In this document: positions 1 through 13,616 of the stretch, one piece after another
How the letters are laid out: each line of letters begins with the position of its first letter
Numbering within the stretch: position 1 is the first letter of the stretch
Assembly (NCBI RefSeq): GCF_048128805.1
Contig: NC_136016.1
Location: 22,371,676 to 22,435,675, forward strand
From: Centroberyx gerrardi
Taxonomy: Eukaryota; Chordata; Actinopteri; Beryciformes; Berycidae
DNA: 64,000 bases
Direction of reading: 5' to 3'
Made by a program: the position numbers and the translations under genes
Notes under the pieces: model-generated
Databases searched by the model: none
The model's input: the letters and a program-made list of their open reading frames with translations, nothing else
What the model was told of the DNA's origin: nothing

Positions 1-2689
1 ATATATAGCAAATCCCAGTGCAAAGCTTTATAACAATAATCATGCCAGGGAGTTTATACCACAGAGCGCTGGAAATGCAAGCAAATCATCGCATCATTCA
101 CCGTGCGCCTTAGCAGCAGCTGCTCTAGCTTACTTGAGCTATCTGGGTGAGGTCTTAGAATAGCTCATTAACCCATTTATATATCCTGACCTGGGAGCGT
201 AGCCACTGACATATCAGTCAACCCTTTAACTATCCACGCACTCCTTTAAAGCAGATGCAGCTGATCGAGACAAATATAAACACAAACATGCCATAATGTA
301 TGGGACGGTATCTGTACATTAAGTCCTACACAATCAGTTCGGTCTAGTTTGAAAGCAATCTGAGTTTTCAAGAGCCGTGTTCATGGTCAAAGATGATGAG
401 AAGATAAACACTGGTACCTAAATGAAGTAAAACCAATAAGTCAAACACTCGCATTAATGATTATTATTATTATTATTTACCCTATTCCGACCAATTAAGG
501 AGCATTAAACATATCCATGTCAACTTGCTAGGACTCAGTGACTTTACTGTACCATGAGCCCGATTTAGAGAATGCTTTGGCTTTCCAGGAGACTTTGGCG
601 GCCATCGAGTTATTTTCCAGCTCTCATAACCTGATATCAGTTAGCAACCACGGTACTTTCCCAGCATCTGCTTGTGTATTTATACCCAAGGAATAAGGTA
701 GCCCAGCAGTACAGTGTAATAATGTGCAACCATAGGAACAAAAAACTGTATTAGCCACATAAATGGATATTAGTGTAAATATTAAATCCATATAATTATT
801 TAGATGAACATTTAAAATATGTCAGTTTAAAACAGGATATAATGGTAAAAGGAAAGCCTAATAGTTTTGTTATTGATATATTAGAATCTTGGTCTGTTGT
901 TCTTTGCTGTTGGTTAAGCCCATAATTGCACATAGCCCAAAAATATTTATAACATAATCTATCCAATCTTCCCTTCACTGTACCTCAGCACATATCCATG
1001 TTTCTGCAAATATCCATGTAATCACATTGGTTCCTCACCTTGGTGATGGGTCTTTCATGCTGAGCGTAAGGGTCCAATCAAGACAGTGGCATCAAGCAAA
1101 ACTCCTCAGTATAAGATCTAGATCCACATCACCTGCTGAGAATAAATTGTTGTTAGCGACTGCCACTCTTGGGGGGGAAAAAAAGACTTTCATTTGAAGT
1201 TGAAGAAACAAAGAAAACTCACCAAAGTGAGTCAAGCCCTCAGATCCATGTTCAAATGCACTGGTGTGGACAGGCTCCTGATAGCCAGCTCAGAAGATAC
1301 CAAAATAGACGCAGAGGCCGGTGTGGCCAAACTGAGCAGTAACCCGGCAGGCAGCTAGCTAGCTCCACATTGGAATAACCATTGGGTGTCGAGTGGCAGG
1401 GCAAGGCAGGCGAGCAGGATGAAATGGACACTGTCATTGGTTATTTTTGTAACCAAGCAGCAAGACATGCGCCCTCTCTTTACTGTTAGGCACCTCTGAA
1501 AAGATGACAGAGGGTCTTCATGTGAGGATGAAGATGAGGCTTCAATCATTAATGTTTTGGTGGAGAGATTACAGAGCGGTGGCGGGGAAGTACCTATTGG
1601 TTAGCTGTTGAGCAACTTTTAGCTTGTGACTCATTTTGTCTCCCTCACCCGGGCAAACAAGGTGTCTGATATAGATCATTGCATCACCCAACTCAAAACA
1701 ACTGTCACAGTCCCTGAAGCGCAGAATGGTTGGGGAACGCAGATCATCTGATGACTGATACCACTGACTATGGGGAGGGGAAGGTGGGTTTGGTCTAATT
1801 CTCACACTCGTTGTTCAGGCTTTGTTTACCAGGCCGCGTTGTGGCCATGCAGGCCTGTGACTGGGTAGTCTAGTTTTAGGGCCGCTGCAGCTGTTGTTGC
1901 TGTGAGATCAAGCTGAAATGGAAGCGGCACTTTGTTGTCTTTCTGTGAGTCAGAGGAAGTCAGGGGGGTGAGGTCATACTTTATGGTTGACCCTACGCCA
2001 CTTTCTCCCTAAATGGAGAAAGTGGTGCGTTTGAGAAAAATCGATATATAGTGCACCTCACTTGTTTTTTTATACGCAGGGTGTTGTTTGTCCTGCACTG
2101 CACTTACATTTAATGTGAAGTTTTGTTGTCCCTGATCTATGTGGGCCAGTATTTACTCTAGTCACTATGTGAGTTGTCAACATGTTAATGCACTTACATC
2201 ACTCAAACAAATTCCTGTCCGTTTATCATACTTGGTGAGTTCAATTCCTCTTATTCTGGGAATTGAGCTGTGACTGGATCTAAATTAAAGGGGTATGAAG
2301 TAATCTATGACCTTTATTGACATGTATTGGTGACCAGTAGGAACTGCAACAACATTGATAAAACGTTCCCCTTCCCCTTGAGCTACGGTGGCCTGTAATT
2401 GACACAAACAATAAAGTCACATTTTCACAATAGAGAGGAGTAAGATAGCTAATTAGAGCAGAGATCCAACAGAAACACCTAGTGAAGCGGAAATATATCA
2501 CCATGCTAAATACTGGAATAACAATACTGCTTTGACATTTGCTTTTTTGGCTTGAGAACGGGGCTTTTTAGCCTTCGTAGCTGAAATGTCTTGAGACGCC
2601 GGTCGCTCGTAGCATCGTCCTCGTTCCAGAGCCAGTAGGTGGGAGACGGAGGATTGGGAATCTTCAAACTCCAGTGGGTGGGGAGTTTT

Positions 2690-2860
2690 TGTTCCATAAC
2701 AAAAAGTGAGTTTTGAAAGCCAGAAATCTCAGCAGCTGGCCAAGTAATCATTGAGTCATTGGTATTGATCACCAACCCTACAACCCCCATTGGTACACTA
2801 TGACTTTTTCTGCAATAGGGCAGTAAAAATCGTACTTATTGCACGTTTAAAGATAAATGC
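2690..2860. repeat. Interspersed repeat, copy 1 (partner at 53087)
   Basis: The segment with gaaagccagaaatctcagca is shared, with few mismatches over about 70 bases and more weakly beyond, with 53087-53260. The open frames over both copies on the minus strand are parts of this repeat, not genes. Confidence 0.6.
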
Positions 2861-3959
2861 TGCTTTCGCTTTAAGCCAGTCTATTTCTGTCATGCTGTAT
2901 GCAAGTAACAGCCTGCCCCACATCCTACCGCACCTTCCATATCTCAACTAATCGTTTTTGACTAATTGTCAAATGTCAACCTCGCACCTGTTAGCTAGCT
3001 AGCTTCAGGCAGCCACATGTGCTGGTCTGGGAAAATTGGCTTCATATAGGCAAGGTTTGCTGACTGGACATATAGACATATAGCACAATGTCTCAGTAAC
3101 ATGGCATGTATCAGGTTAAAAGACCAGGACTGACAGCATTCCCATCCAGAAGCTTATAGTCCAGATGATGTAAAATGCAGTGTCGCAGTTTAATGACACT
3201 GAAATGCTACGCAATGGATTTAAATATTTGTATGAGTCATAGTTTATCAGTTTATTGGAGCCTGAAGCATATTATTATACGCAGGAACATGTGTAGCGTG
3301 TGGTGTATCCATTTTTAACAGGGAAAAGTCCCCACATTGTTTTGGGGAGATACACTTACTTGCTCAGCAGTGTGGGGATATCATGTTTTAAGGAGAGCTA
3401 TGTGAGAGCATTTCCCTTTTACTGTCTCACATGGGCCTCTCTCTCTCTCTCTCTGTCTCTCTGCCTCTCTCTCTCTCTCCTCCTCATTCTTACCCTCCCC
3501 AGCCTCTTGCTCTGACCTAGTCCTCACCTTTCTCTGTTTGCCTCGCAACACAGCCTCCAAACCCCCAAAAGCAAACTTGACCCAGCCCTTGTGTCAGCTA
3601 CCCACATCCAGTTAGAGTTGTCCCCCATGCCTCAGCCAAACAACTAATCGGTCTATAATAGGAGATCGGAGTTGAAAACTTTGAGTGCTGCCTCTGGAGA
3701 GCAGTACTCAGAAGGGTTAGACAGATATACTGGTTTGCCGATACACCGGGACGATATTGGGCTTTTATTAAATATCGGACATTGGCTAGTCGGTGTCCTC
3801 CACCTCTGATATGATGGAGGTTCCTCCCTGACCACAGCTACACAAAAACAGTCTGTAAAACCTGCAATGAAATTTGATTTTCATTGCAGGTTTTATTTTT
3901 GCATTTAATTGTTTTTGTAGGCTACATTAGTTATTAATTTAAATGCAGTAATGTATCCC

Positions 3960-4265
3960 AGAGTTTCTCTTACCATTTAATCAGTAGGGTGGGTCAACTT
4001 GCCTTAAAGAGCTGCTAACCTTAAAAGAATTTCATTAGTCTGGGTTTTAATGGAGAGTTTTAGTGTCCCATGATGGTCTAAATGCTGTTTCAGAGGCTTT
4101 TTCACACTGCCAAGAACACTGCCCGAATTCTGGGGAAACAATACTGCAAATTTATGGGCATGACACTTTTTTAGATATTGAATATCGGCACAAACTTGGT
4201 TATTGGCAGCCTCAACACAAAAATATCAGTATCGGCCTTCAAATAATACTCAAGCATTTGGTCAG
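3960..4265 (-). repeat. Interspersed repeat family with copies at 20310 and 51490
   Basis: Shares tggagagttttagtgtccca and a string of flanking blocks, in reverse orientation, with 20310-20540 and 51490-51900. The copies differ by internal insertions, so they are old. Confidence 0.6.
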
Positions 4266-5894
4266 CTAGACAGACAGTCAGCCAAGCAGGGAGTGAGAGA
4301 GGCAGGAGGCCAGAAGCCAGTCTGATAGGCAAGGACACACACACACACACAATGACAAAAACAAACAGATTGTGTACAGTGCCACAAGGCATTTGTGGTG
4401 ATGACATATAAACCTAATTAATTATAAGTTTATTTTAAAGTGATTTCAGCTCTCTGGCTCCCATCAGCCGCCTTCATCTCTTCTATGGAGAATACAGCTA
4501 CATTAGGCTACTTAGCAACTGAAGTTAGTAACTTAGCTACCTCATATATTGCCTATATACGTTAGCAACTGAAGTGTTAGCAAAAATAGCATATATCATA
4601 TGAAATACGCACACAACGCTGCTTATACAACAGTGATGCGAAGTATGTGTTTTGTGTTTTGTGATGAACAAAACACATGGTTGCCCTGGCTGAATTTGGC
4701 ACCTTAAGGCCGTGGCATCATGGTACAAACAGACAGAAAAACAGTTACAAAAGCAGGAGAGTGGACAGAAAGTCAAGCTGGGAAACAGTGAGCCAAGAAT
4801 GCGAGGGTGCAGCCTTTGTTTGTGGCATTATGATTGACACCCACACATGTCTTGGCTGTGAAACCACAGGGAGCTAGCAAGCTGGCCGGCTCATGACCGT
4901 TCATGCCCATTGGGAACTGGGACAGGCGGGGAGAGGTATGACTGTCCTACAGCTGTGCAGCCCAGTAAAGCCAGGCATGCTGGTTCTACTGGCTGTGGCA
5001 TGTAATGAGGCATTCAGGTAGCTGAATGCATGCAAACTGTGTCTGCTGATGCTATCTAGCAACAGTAGCTAACAGCTGGAGGTCAGACTAACTATAAGCA
5101 GCCTGCTTTAAACTGCACAGCCTGCAGACGTCTGATTTATTGCCATTGGTCAGTATCAATATACAGGCCACAACTTTACCATCGTTAAACAAACAGTCGG
5201 TGACATTGTCATATAAATTAAATGTCCATTTTGCTACTCCCTATTGCCAATATACATATATAACACAATAGTGGTTCAACCTATACCCAGTTCAAAGATT
5301 CAATAATATTTCACTATTCTGTTACATCAATCGAGTAGAGTAGCAAAACAGATGTTTGACATTTTATTATATGAAAATGTAGTTGAAAATGTAGCTGTGG
5401 CCTATACTTTTTATTTTATCGATTGAAATCCGATCATCTACTTTTGAGCATTTGCTTCAGTCTGTGTAGAGTGTATTCGGCTCCATTGGTGCCACATAAT
5501 AGAAGTCAAAACCAGAATTGGTTGTATAAAGTAATGTAAGTTAGGCTTGGGGCAGACAGGAGTATAGATGTGACAGTGCTGCAGCACTGCATTGACTCCA
5601 AGCCAAACAGCTGAAGAGGAGCCGGTCTGACCCTGCTCCTCAGTGCAGACGGTATCACAAGGTATCACGAGGTGACAGATGGATATGGGAGCCATGGCTG
5701 TGTACTGTGCTGTGACATGGATAAACTTGTGGCTAAGTACCTCATGATATCTGTCATCATGGAAAAAAGTTTACATTATGATGACAGTAGTAGCTTCTGG
5801 GGTAATGTCTTTTAATCCTTGAATAGCACAATTAGATTCATACACACACACACACACACACACACACTTCTCACGCCACATCCCCTGCCCTACA

Positions 5895-6434
5895 CAGATT
5901 GTAGTTTCAGTTATACATCTCAGAAGCAGAGCTGCTCTGGAGGCCGAAATAATCTCATTGGTTGAGTTAAACCTCAGAGCACAAACAGGTTAGCTAACTG
6001 GTAAAGTTGAATGGCAAAGAAAGAATTCTGGTCAAAATAAATAAATATAAATGACTTGGCATTGACCATGACCATGGCATTCATGATGTTGGAAGGTCAG
6101 CAGCTAGCTAACTAGCTTAGCTAGCTAGCTATTGGCTATAGTATCGCAAGTTTGAACTTGAAGGTCAGCTAGCTAACTAGCTAACCTAGATAACTTAGTA
6201 TGGATAGATTGTATTTTTTCAGTTAGTAGCCGCTAGGCTTCATAATATTAGCTTCCTCCTCTCTTACCTCTTGTCTTTTTCACTGAGCTTCAGTCTAACG
6301 GTACTTAGTACCAGAAAAACTGTGGCTCTGTGGCTCCGCCCACTGAGGTTTAACTCAACCAATGAGATTATTTCTGCCTCCAGAGCAGCTCTGCCTTTGA
6401 GAAATGTTTGTAGAACTAAAACTCCAATCTGCCG
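5895..6434. mobile_element. Palindromic DNA transposon-like element, empty-site copy
   Basis: The left arm starts CAGATTG.AGTTT and runs through gagctgctctgga; the right arm repeats it inverted and ends aaaactccaatctg. AGCT-rich DNA lies between the arms. The same element recurs at 60196-61171. No transposase is seen, so it is non-autonomous. It carries the uninterrupted site gagcttcagtctaacg at 6285-6300. Confidence 0.65.
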
Positions 6435-7011
6435 CTCGCACCTGGTTCCCAACTTGGCAACTTTGCCACCAGATTTAGCGACGGGGAACAATGTTAATGT
6501 GTAGACTCAAAGCATTGGGACAGCTGATGCAGATTTGCACTACATGCTTGTCTAATCCAAAGAGGTCTGTTGATCACAGCGCCTCCCATAAACAGCATAA
6601 AGCGCGGGGGAAACTGCAAATTAGCGCATGACATCACCTGGCAGCTTCTAGCAACTTTTTGAGCAGCCAACAGCTCCTTTCCTGGGAAAACAGTTGGCAA
6701 CATCGCACACACACATTCGTTCCTCCACACCTCCAGAGCCGGCCTGCCTGGCTGAGCGGTGTACTGATAGCGGACAGGGGTTGGTCTGGTAGGGGGGGGG
6801 GTTGGCTTGTTGTTAACCCGCTGAACCTGGGCCAAGGCATTTCAGGCAACTGGGGAAGTACAAAGCTCCGGGGAGTTTGTCCACATCTGTGTCTCTGTGC
6901 AATGTAATACACAGCAGCCAGGGCCAAAATTATCAGAGGTGATATACGGTAGAGACCACAGCCATTGACAGCCTGGCTATCGTTATGGCTTTACATGGTA
7001 AGGCTTGGAGG

Positions 7012-7058
<47 letters not shown>

Positions 7059-7242
7059 GTAAACCCACAACCACTTCTTAGAAGCAGTGAATGGATTTGT
7101 GTTTTGAATATAAGTTAGAAATCGCTCTTCGCTCTGTCTGTGGTTCTCTCTCTCTATCTATCTCTTTTCTCTCTCTAAAAAAAAAAAACCCTGTCAAATT
7201 CTCTGTCTAAAATATATTTCTCTCTCTCTAAAAACTCTTTTT

Positions 7243-7277
<35 letters not shown>

Positions 7278-9404
7278 TAGTTACAATAAAGGTCAATAGT
7301 GACGTTTTAGCAGACTGCAGCCCTAATGCGATAAGATACTTCTGAGAAATAACCCCAAATGCTTCTGTAATTTTTTTTTTTTAAATGAAGAAATAGTAGA
7401 CCTAACAACTCTACAAACACACTCTCACTTCCCCTGTCATTTCATTTTCTGTATCAGGACTATTTTCATTTATTTTCCTTACTAATTTATACTACTTATA
7501 CTTACTTTATTTTCCTTACTTCTAATCCACTTTACTCCTTGCTGTAATGCCCTTGTTTTTATCTCGCCTGCACATTTTGTTTGTCTGTCTTGCACAATAA
7601 AATGGACAGCATATAAAGTGGCTGCTCAACTCATGTTGTCTTATTAGCAGCCATATTATAACTTACATTCTTGGCTGAGTATTTCGTCTGGAGGGTATCA
7701 TGTCTGCTGTGGTGTGGCATCATCTGCTCCAGAAACCCTTCCACCTAAACAACAACATCAGCAGCACAACATCTAGCAATCTGTCAACAAGTCCCAGTGA
7801 AAAGCACTTCAGTCTGCTGATCAGTCTGGTAAACAAAACGGGGGTGGGCAGTGGTGGAGGTTGTCAGATATCATTGAAGAGGTGTGTGTGTGTGTGTGTG
7901 TGTGTATGTATACTGTATATTCTGCGGCAACTTCAGTTTATTTATATGAGAAACATAATTCTTCTTTCCTAATTTAAGAATGGGTAATTTAAGTTAAGGT
8001 TATTGCATCGTTTATAATTTTGCAGAACAGTTGCTAAGTGAAAATATTACATAAGGGATTAAATGGAGTAAACTCTATGATGAAAAAAGATAGATGTATG
8101 AGACAAGCTGCAACTTGTATGAATCATAAACAGCAACAGGAGACAGAAAGCTGATTTAGAACAGACAATGGAAAAGCTTTATGAACTGGATATATGAATC
8201 ACTGTTGTGTTACATCAATCCAAGATACAGGAATTTACAGCAAATTATTTATCTGAAAATGTCATGGAGTATTTCTATTTGAGAATCTCACACTAGTGAA
8301 TGCTAAACTGGCTAAACTTCATTCCTCCAAACGATGTATCTACACTGGACCTTGCATTAGCTAGTGCTTGCTAGTAAAGCCAGATAAAACACATATCATT
8401 TACTGTAATCAGCAAGCTTTGGATCCCACAGGCTCAGGAAATGACTTGAGACAATACATGAGATAAGAGTATGTCGAGAAGCCTGAGAGAGATGTGGCTG
8501 TTTCAGACTGGAGGGTGTTTGACTGTCATCAGAGCTTTCCTCATCACTGCTGAGGGAGTGGAGATCTGTGTGGTTTAAATTATTGTAAATGCCTTTTGTC
8601 AGTCTTACACAGAGGAGATTACAACCTGATTATGCTGTGCTGATACAAGTGTACAGAACACTCTGCACTGCAGCGTTGTCAGTAATGCCTTGATAACTCA
8701 TCTAGTATTTTTCCTGTGGTAAACTGTAATCAACAAATCTATTTGTTATGCCTTAACAAAAACATCATTCAACTAAATATATCTTTGTAAAAAAAAATTA
8801 TCAGGCTAATTAAACTAATTAAATCTGCAATCAAGAAATTTTAACTAATTATGGCAAGTGAGTGAAACTTGCACATGGAGCTAAATCAAGCAAACACTTC
8901 AAAAAATGTGTACACATTTTATCAACTTGTAAGCACATGTTAATGTGTTTGTTCACAATTGTGTGCACAAAATAGGGTACAGGCAGGGTAAAAAGAGGGT
9001 ACAAATTAACCAAAAAAGGGAACAATATGTATCTTTCACATTCAAATTAGTGAAAACGAGTACAAGAGATCTATCTGGTGCACATGCAAAACCATCTTGT
9101 GCCCTTGATATAGTAAATCATGGCCTCAAAATATCTGTTTATTTCCTCCAGCCAATCCCAAGCTCTGTACCAAAGCATTGCAATGTAAATGTATTATTAT
9201 TAGTAGTAGTATTTACTGAAGTGAATCTGCAGGTCATGTTTTTGTACCTTGAGTTAGCCTGTGAGCTAAAGCAGCAGTAAGCTGTCAGTCTCTCCTGGTC
9301 CTGCTGGCTGGACACGATATATCATGTAACGGGTCGAGGCCCGGTCACCTGGAACTCTATCTGACTCTCCAATCTGACACCCGGGGCTCGTTAAGACCGT
9401 GGTT

Positions 9405-9530
9405 CTGCTGGTCAGACAGATCGCCTCATGACTTGCAGGTCACAGGTTCAGTCACTGCAGCAGCCAGCGCTGCGGTGATCAAACCTGCTGAAGGGCCTTT
9501 GAGCAGCTGACCTGCCGCAGTCCGAGCCTG
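9405..9530 (+). repeat. tRNA-derived SINE-like fragment
   Basis: A B-box-like stretch (cacaggttcagtc) after a short spacer, and a later part like fish SINEs (gaagggcctttgagca). The A-box end is weak. Inferred from general knowledge of teleost SINEs. Confidence 0.35.
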
Positions 9531-10054
9531 CAGGTGAAACAGATACATGTATGTCTGCCTCAGAGTAAATCCTAATTAAACTATGTGTAATTGGCTCGGG
9601 ACGATATTCGATAATACTAAATATTGCAATATTTTCTGCAATATCAAATAACGTGTATCAAATAATCAAACAAATGTGTAATAAGGTGACTGATGGCTGA
9701 AAAGGTCACAGATTGGCAGGTGATTCACTCTCCTGGTTTATTGATCGGTTGCATCCTGCTGGAGCGGCTCCTGCATTTAATCCAGTTCTCATCTGGGATC
9801 TCACAGGTAGAAAAGGCCGAGAAGGAATCTGACCAGGGGTTTTAAAACACAGGTTAGCCAGGGAAAACCTGCTGAGCGTGTAGCAGCAGCACCCTGCTTC
9901 ACTCTGATTCAGTTACAGACATTCACACCCGGCAGCTTCCACAGTCTTTTACTGATAGCTACTGAGCAGCTCCATTGCTCAAAGGCACGTTGGCAGTCGC
10001 TGTTGAATCAGTGTCTCTCGTTTCCTTCCCCTTCCTACATTTTCCCAGCCTACA

Positions 10055-10145
10055 GATACAGATACAGATGTACTTTATTAATCCCCATGGGGGGAAATTT
10101 GGCTGTTGCCCAGCAGCATTACATAAAAAAACATATAACATTAAC
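10055..10145 (+). repeat. SINE/LINE 3'-tail fragment (tttattaatccccatgggg type)
   Basis: Shares the 'act ttat..atccccatggggggaaatt' end and following gctgttgc block with 46680-46750. A similar end is seen at 12003-12040. The tail is in reverse orientation to its usual ...ggggatcaataaagt form. Confidence 0.45.
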
Positions 10146-10889
10146 GAAACAATGACAAATACAGACAGTTCAACACAGCAGGAAAATGGCAGGAACTACT
10201 ACCTTATATAAGCTAGTAGTTTGCATCCAATGGATGAGGAGAAGGCTACTACCTTCTCCTCAGACCAAGATCCCTGCCCTCAATATTCTGCACACCCTAT
10301 CAGGTAAATCCATAAATATATATAAAGGGGATTCCTGCCCTCACTATTCTGCAGTCCCTATCCAGTGAATCCATAAGCCTTACTTCAAATCAACAATCCT
10401 TCACTAACTACTACAGTCAGATGCTTCATGCGGAAATGAAGTGCAAATGGTCAAAATGACAGAATTGTGGCCGAACCAACCGGGCATGTTGGCTCCAATT
10501 TGGGAGTCACACACAATCGATCACCACCTGAAATATGCAACAATATGGACGGCGCCGCGGTTAGCGCCAACACACCTCCATCCAGGGTTGGCTGAACAAA
10601 GAGGAACCCAGAACCATTACAACCAATTAATGTAGTTTTTGTTTTTCTTGCTGGTGATATGGAGAGCTGAAATAGTAAAGGCAAGACAAGGTTGAATGCC
10701 GAGGTACAGGGACGGCATGAAGCGGGCATAAGCTAAAACCATCCTGCATGTCTGACCAGCTCTCTGTTTTACAGCCTCTGGCCTTCATTATGAAATCCTA
10801 TTTTTAGATTACGAGGCTTGCAAGACCTTGAACCTCAAAACACCACTCACTGATATACTGACTCACTGTAAGACTACACATACAAACTT

Positions 10890-11990
10890 CATGCATTCAG
10901 AAGCAAACTGCTATGGCCTGTAGGGACCTCTCCCTCTGGAACAAGCTTCATGCTGCTGGACAGTTCTCTGCTATCACAGTATCTCAGTCCGGACTCAGGC
11001 GGGGCGTCCCAGGAGCCTGTTCTCTGTGAAGTCCCTTGAGACACGCTTGTGATAAACGGATATATAAATAAATGAACTTGAACTTGAGCCCTTAAGACTG
11101 AAATCAGAAGGTGCAAGTCGCCACATAATTTTTAAAAATCTGACTTTTGCACCCTGTCAACATACATAACAGAGAGCACATGCCAAGCTAGGTCCGAAAT
11201 AGGCATGTGAGTTCTGTGTGTGTGTGTGTGTGTGTGTGTGTTTGTTTGTTTTAGAGGGGATTTAGTATTACCTTGAAAGACTAGATTAATTATCTTATTT
11301 TTGACTTGATATATTGCTTTAAAGCAGCAGAACAAACATGAATGCACATCAGCAAAGGTGAGGTTTCCATTTTTATATATTTCTTCATATATGAATCTTT
11401 GGCCGTGCACCTGAGGAGGATTTTTTGATCGAGTTGTGCTCGCACTTGGCGGAGTTTGGACGAGGTTTCCATTTTCGACATGCAACCGGACAAATAGTCT
11501 ACAGTTTGTAGTTCAATGAAATATAAGATTGATGATTGTGTAAACAGCATGAGCCCTACACGTGTTATTTTACATGTGATGACTTTTCATATTGAGAGAA
11601 TACTGAACATAATTCAGAAAGCGTGCCTCGGGACATCGCCTGTCTACAGGGCGAGTCGACTGAACGCAAACAGCAGCCCACATGAGATATTTGTGTCGTT
11701 ATTATCAGAGGCAGAAGCCTAGAGGTCAGAGGTCAGCCTGAGGAGATCTTGACCTGGGAACAACAACTATATCATTTCAAACTAAATGTCTTGATGACCT
11801 TCATTTTGAGTGGGGCTTTTCTGTTTCAGTTCTTTCCTTGATTACACATGTACTGTTTTATTCCTTTATCTATTCTGTATTCAGCGTTTTACTGTTATTT
11901 ATTTTAATTTTTTCTTCTTGTTTATTGCAAAGCACCTTGTAACCTTGTCAAGAAAGGTGCTATATAAATAAAGTTTATTATTATCATTAT
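10890..11990 (+). repeat. Two LINE-like 3' ends in series
   Basis: The first ends near 11080 with ggatatataaataaatgaac followed by (gaactt) repeats. The second ends at 11945-11998 with gtgctatataaataaagttt and (ATT)n. Such endings are typical of fish L2/CR1-type LINEs and their SINEs. No intact reverse transcriptase frame is present. Confidence 0.4.
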
Positions 11991-12052
11991 TATTATTAAA
12001 GATAAAGATGCACTTTATCGACCCCCTAGGGGAAATTTGGGTTAATATTATT

Positions 12053-12185
12053 ATACCGCCAAGGTGCTCTTGAGCAAGTATTTAATTCCCAATTGCTGCA
12101 GTAGAGATGCTCAGTGACCAACAGTAGGAGACTGTGGTTATACTGGGCAGCTCCCAGTGTGAATGAGTGTAACTGTGAAGAAGGA
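12053..12185 (+). repeat. SINE-like fragment, forward copy
   Basis: Has aggtgctcttgagcaagtat, agtgaccaacagtaggagac and ctgggcagctcccagtgtga. These are the ordered blocks of a common teleost SINE body, found in reverse at 57585-57715. Confidence 0.5.
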
Positions 12186-12422
12186 TGTTGTTGAAAAAGA
12201 GAATAAATGCAACTGTCAAAAAAGGGTTAAAAAGCGAATTACTGCAAGATATCATCAAGAAGTGCGTTCTACCACTTTGTATCTGTGATTTTATAGCTGA
12301 AGCCGTCCAGCCAGAGAGGAAACTGAGACTGAGCTCTGTCTTATCTGATGTGTCGTCTTCCTGTCAGTGTGAACAGAATCTTATCACGATCTCACTACTT
12401 AACTGAAAACAAACTGTTTCAG

Positions 12423-12476
12423 AGCATCTGCTGATGAGCGTGAGAGGAGATGAAATGGACCACGAGGAGAAACTGG
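12423..12476 (+). CDS. tmem273: tmem273-like exon: acidic ectodomain
   Basis: The acceptor is ctgtttcag and the donor is CTGG|gtgagt. The exon enters with two bases (AG) and leaves with one (G). It encodes an acidic juxtamembrane segment (HLLMSVRGDEMDHEEKLG). A second AG two bases downstream would shift the frame. The preceding exon must end in phase 1 and was not recognised. Confidence 0.55.
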
Positions 12477-13563
12477 GTGAGTGAACAGAGAACATGTTGG
12501 TTTCCAGGGAATTAAAGGTTATCCTTATTGAATAAAACATCGCAACCCGCAACTCAATAATCCATAATCAATATACCACAGCCAGTGTAGAAGTCCCTGT
12601 TCGAGCATTTATTCTGCATCGATGCTGCGTTAGTCACTTCCTTCTTTAATGTCAGAGTAGAACCAAATTAGTAGATTGTAGAAGAAAACTTGAATGCATT
12701 TTGACGTTGAATAGATAGATGCAACGTTGAAAACCTGTGTAAATATAATAGAGACGATACCTGTTCTTGTCTATAACTGCTTATTGTATCGTTCTGTAGA
12801 ATGAAAACCTAAATATCTTTCTGATATCAGTTCAAAACAGTTTCCAAAGCTGTTTTAATATGAATTTTTACTGTGCCATATGGCGAAAATGTTGTGCTCA
12901 TTTGGCTTGATCTCCTGAGTTTAGAATTATAAGGTTCTATCTGTCTTCCGGATAGTTCTGAGATATATTGAGCTTCAAAGTTTTCAGCATCCATTGAGTT
13001 GAATGGAGATGGGTCCTTTTTTTTTTTTTAGAAATTACAGACTCAAAAATCATCATTTTCAAAAAGGAAAACCACACAGATGTTAACAGGCAACCGTAGA
13101 ATAGGTTTATGTGACTAACTCAGTTTTGACAAAAAAGTCAGATAGAACCTTATAATTCCAAGGTCACGATCTGTCAAATGCTTTAATGTTTTACTCATGT
13201 AACAGAAGAGGATTGGGAGGGAACGACCCGGGGATGGCTGGGATCCTTGTACCTTCCAACATCTGAAAAGAGAGCAAAACTAGATTTTTTCCAAACCATT
13301 CCTCTTGTGTGTGGAGCCAAACGTGCAGCAGAAGTTCAGCAAACATGCAGTAAAAAGTGAGACTTCTCCAGTGTCTGTATGCTCAAACCCTCGAGGGAGT
13401 TTTGCAGCGACTCCCTCGGTGATTCCTGGATGCCGAGGATTCAAATTGCAAACACCGGTGATGCAATTAAATTTGCCGAAAGGAGTCCGATACCATGACT
13501 GAGACCTTTACCATACACAGAGTAAACAGGTTGTGAAATCAAACGTCCCCCTCCTCTCTCTCG

Positions 13564-13616
<53 letters not shown>

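Larger units (their letters stand above)
1..5890. other. Non-coding region with old repeat fragments
   Basis: No exon with supporting homology was seen. It holds an (ATT)n run near 461-478, a short perfect hairpin at about 1996-2029, a (CT)n tract at 3437-3480 and a small (CA)n at 4332-4350. Two repeat copies are listed separately. tmem273 exon 1 could lie here or upstream. Confidence 0.5.
6435..12422. other. Intergenic region before tmem273-like exons
   Basis: No supported coding exon. It contains (GT)n at 7015-7054, (TC)n tracts around 7146-7274, (GT)n at 7884-7905 and 11216-11240, and SINE- and LINE-like tails listed separately. ORFs here are short, without family resemblance. Confidence 0.5.

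Noticed and set aside
6494..6927. Overlapping frames of 97-113 residues on the minus strand
   Set aside because: No recognised domain, and both strands are open because the stretch is GC-rich; it adjoins a transposon.
6984..7005. ATGGCTTTACATG|gtaagg, a possible phase-1 first exon for the tmem273-like gene
   Set aside because: The phase fits, but it encodes only four residues and no signal peptide, so it is likely chance.
12185..12406. Open frame MLLKKRINATVKKG just before the first tmem273-like exon, considered as exon 1
   Set aside because: It has no signal peptide, overlaps a SINE-like fragment, and ends in a stop before the acceptor.
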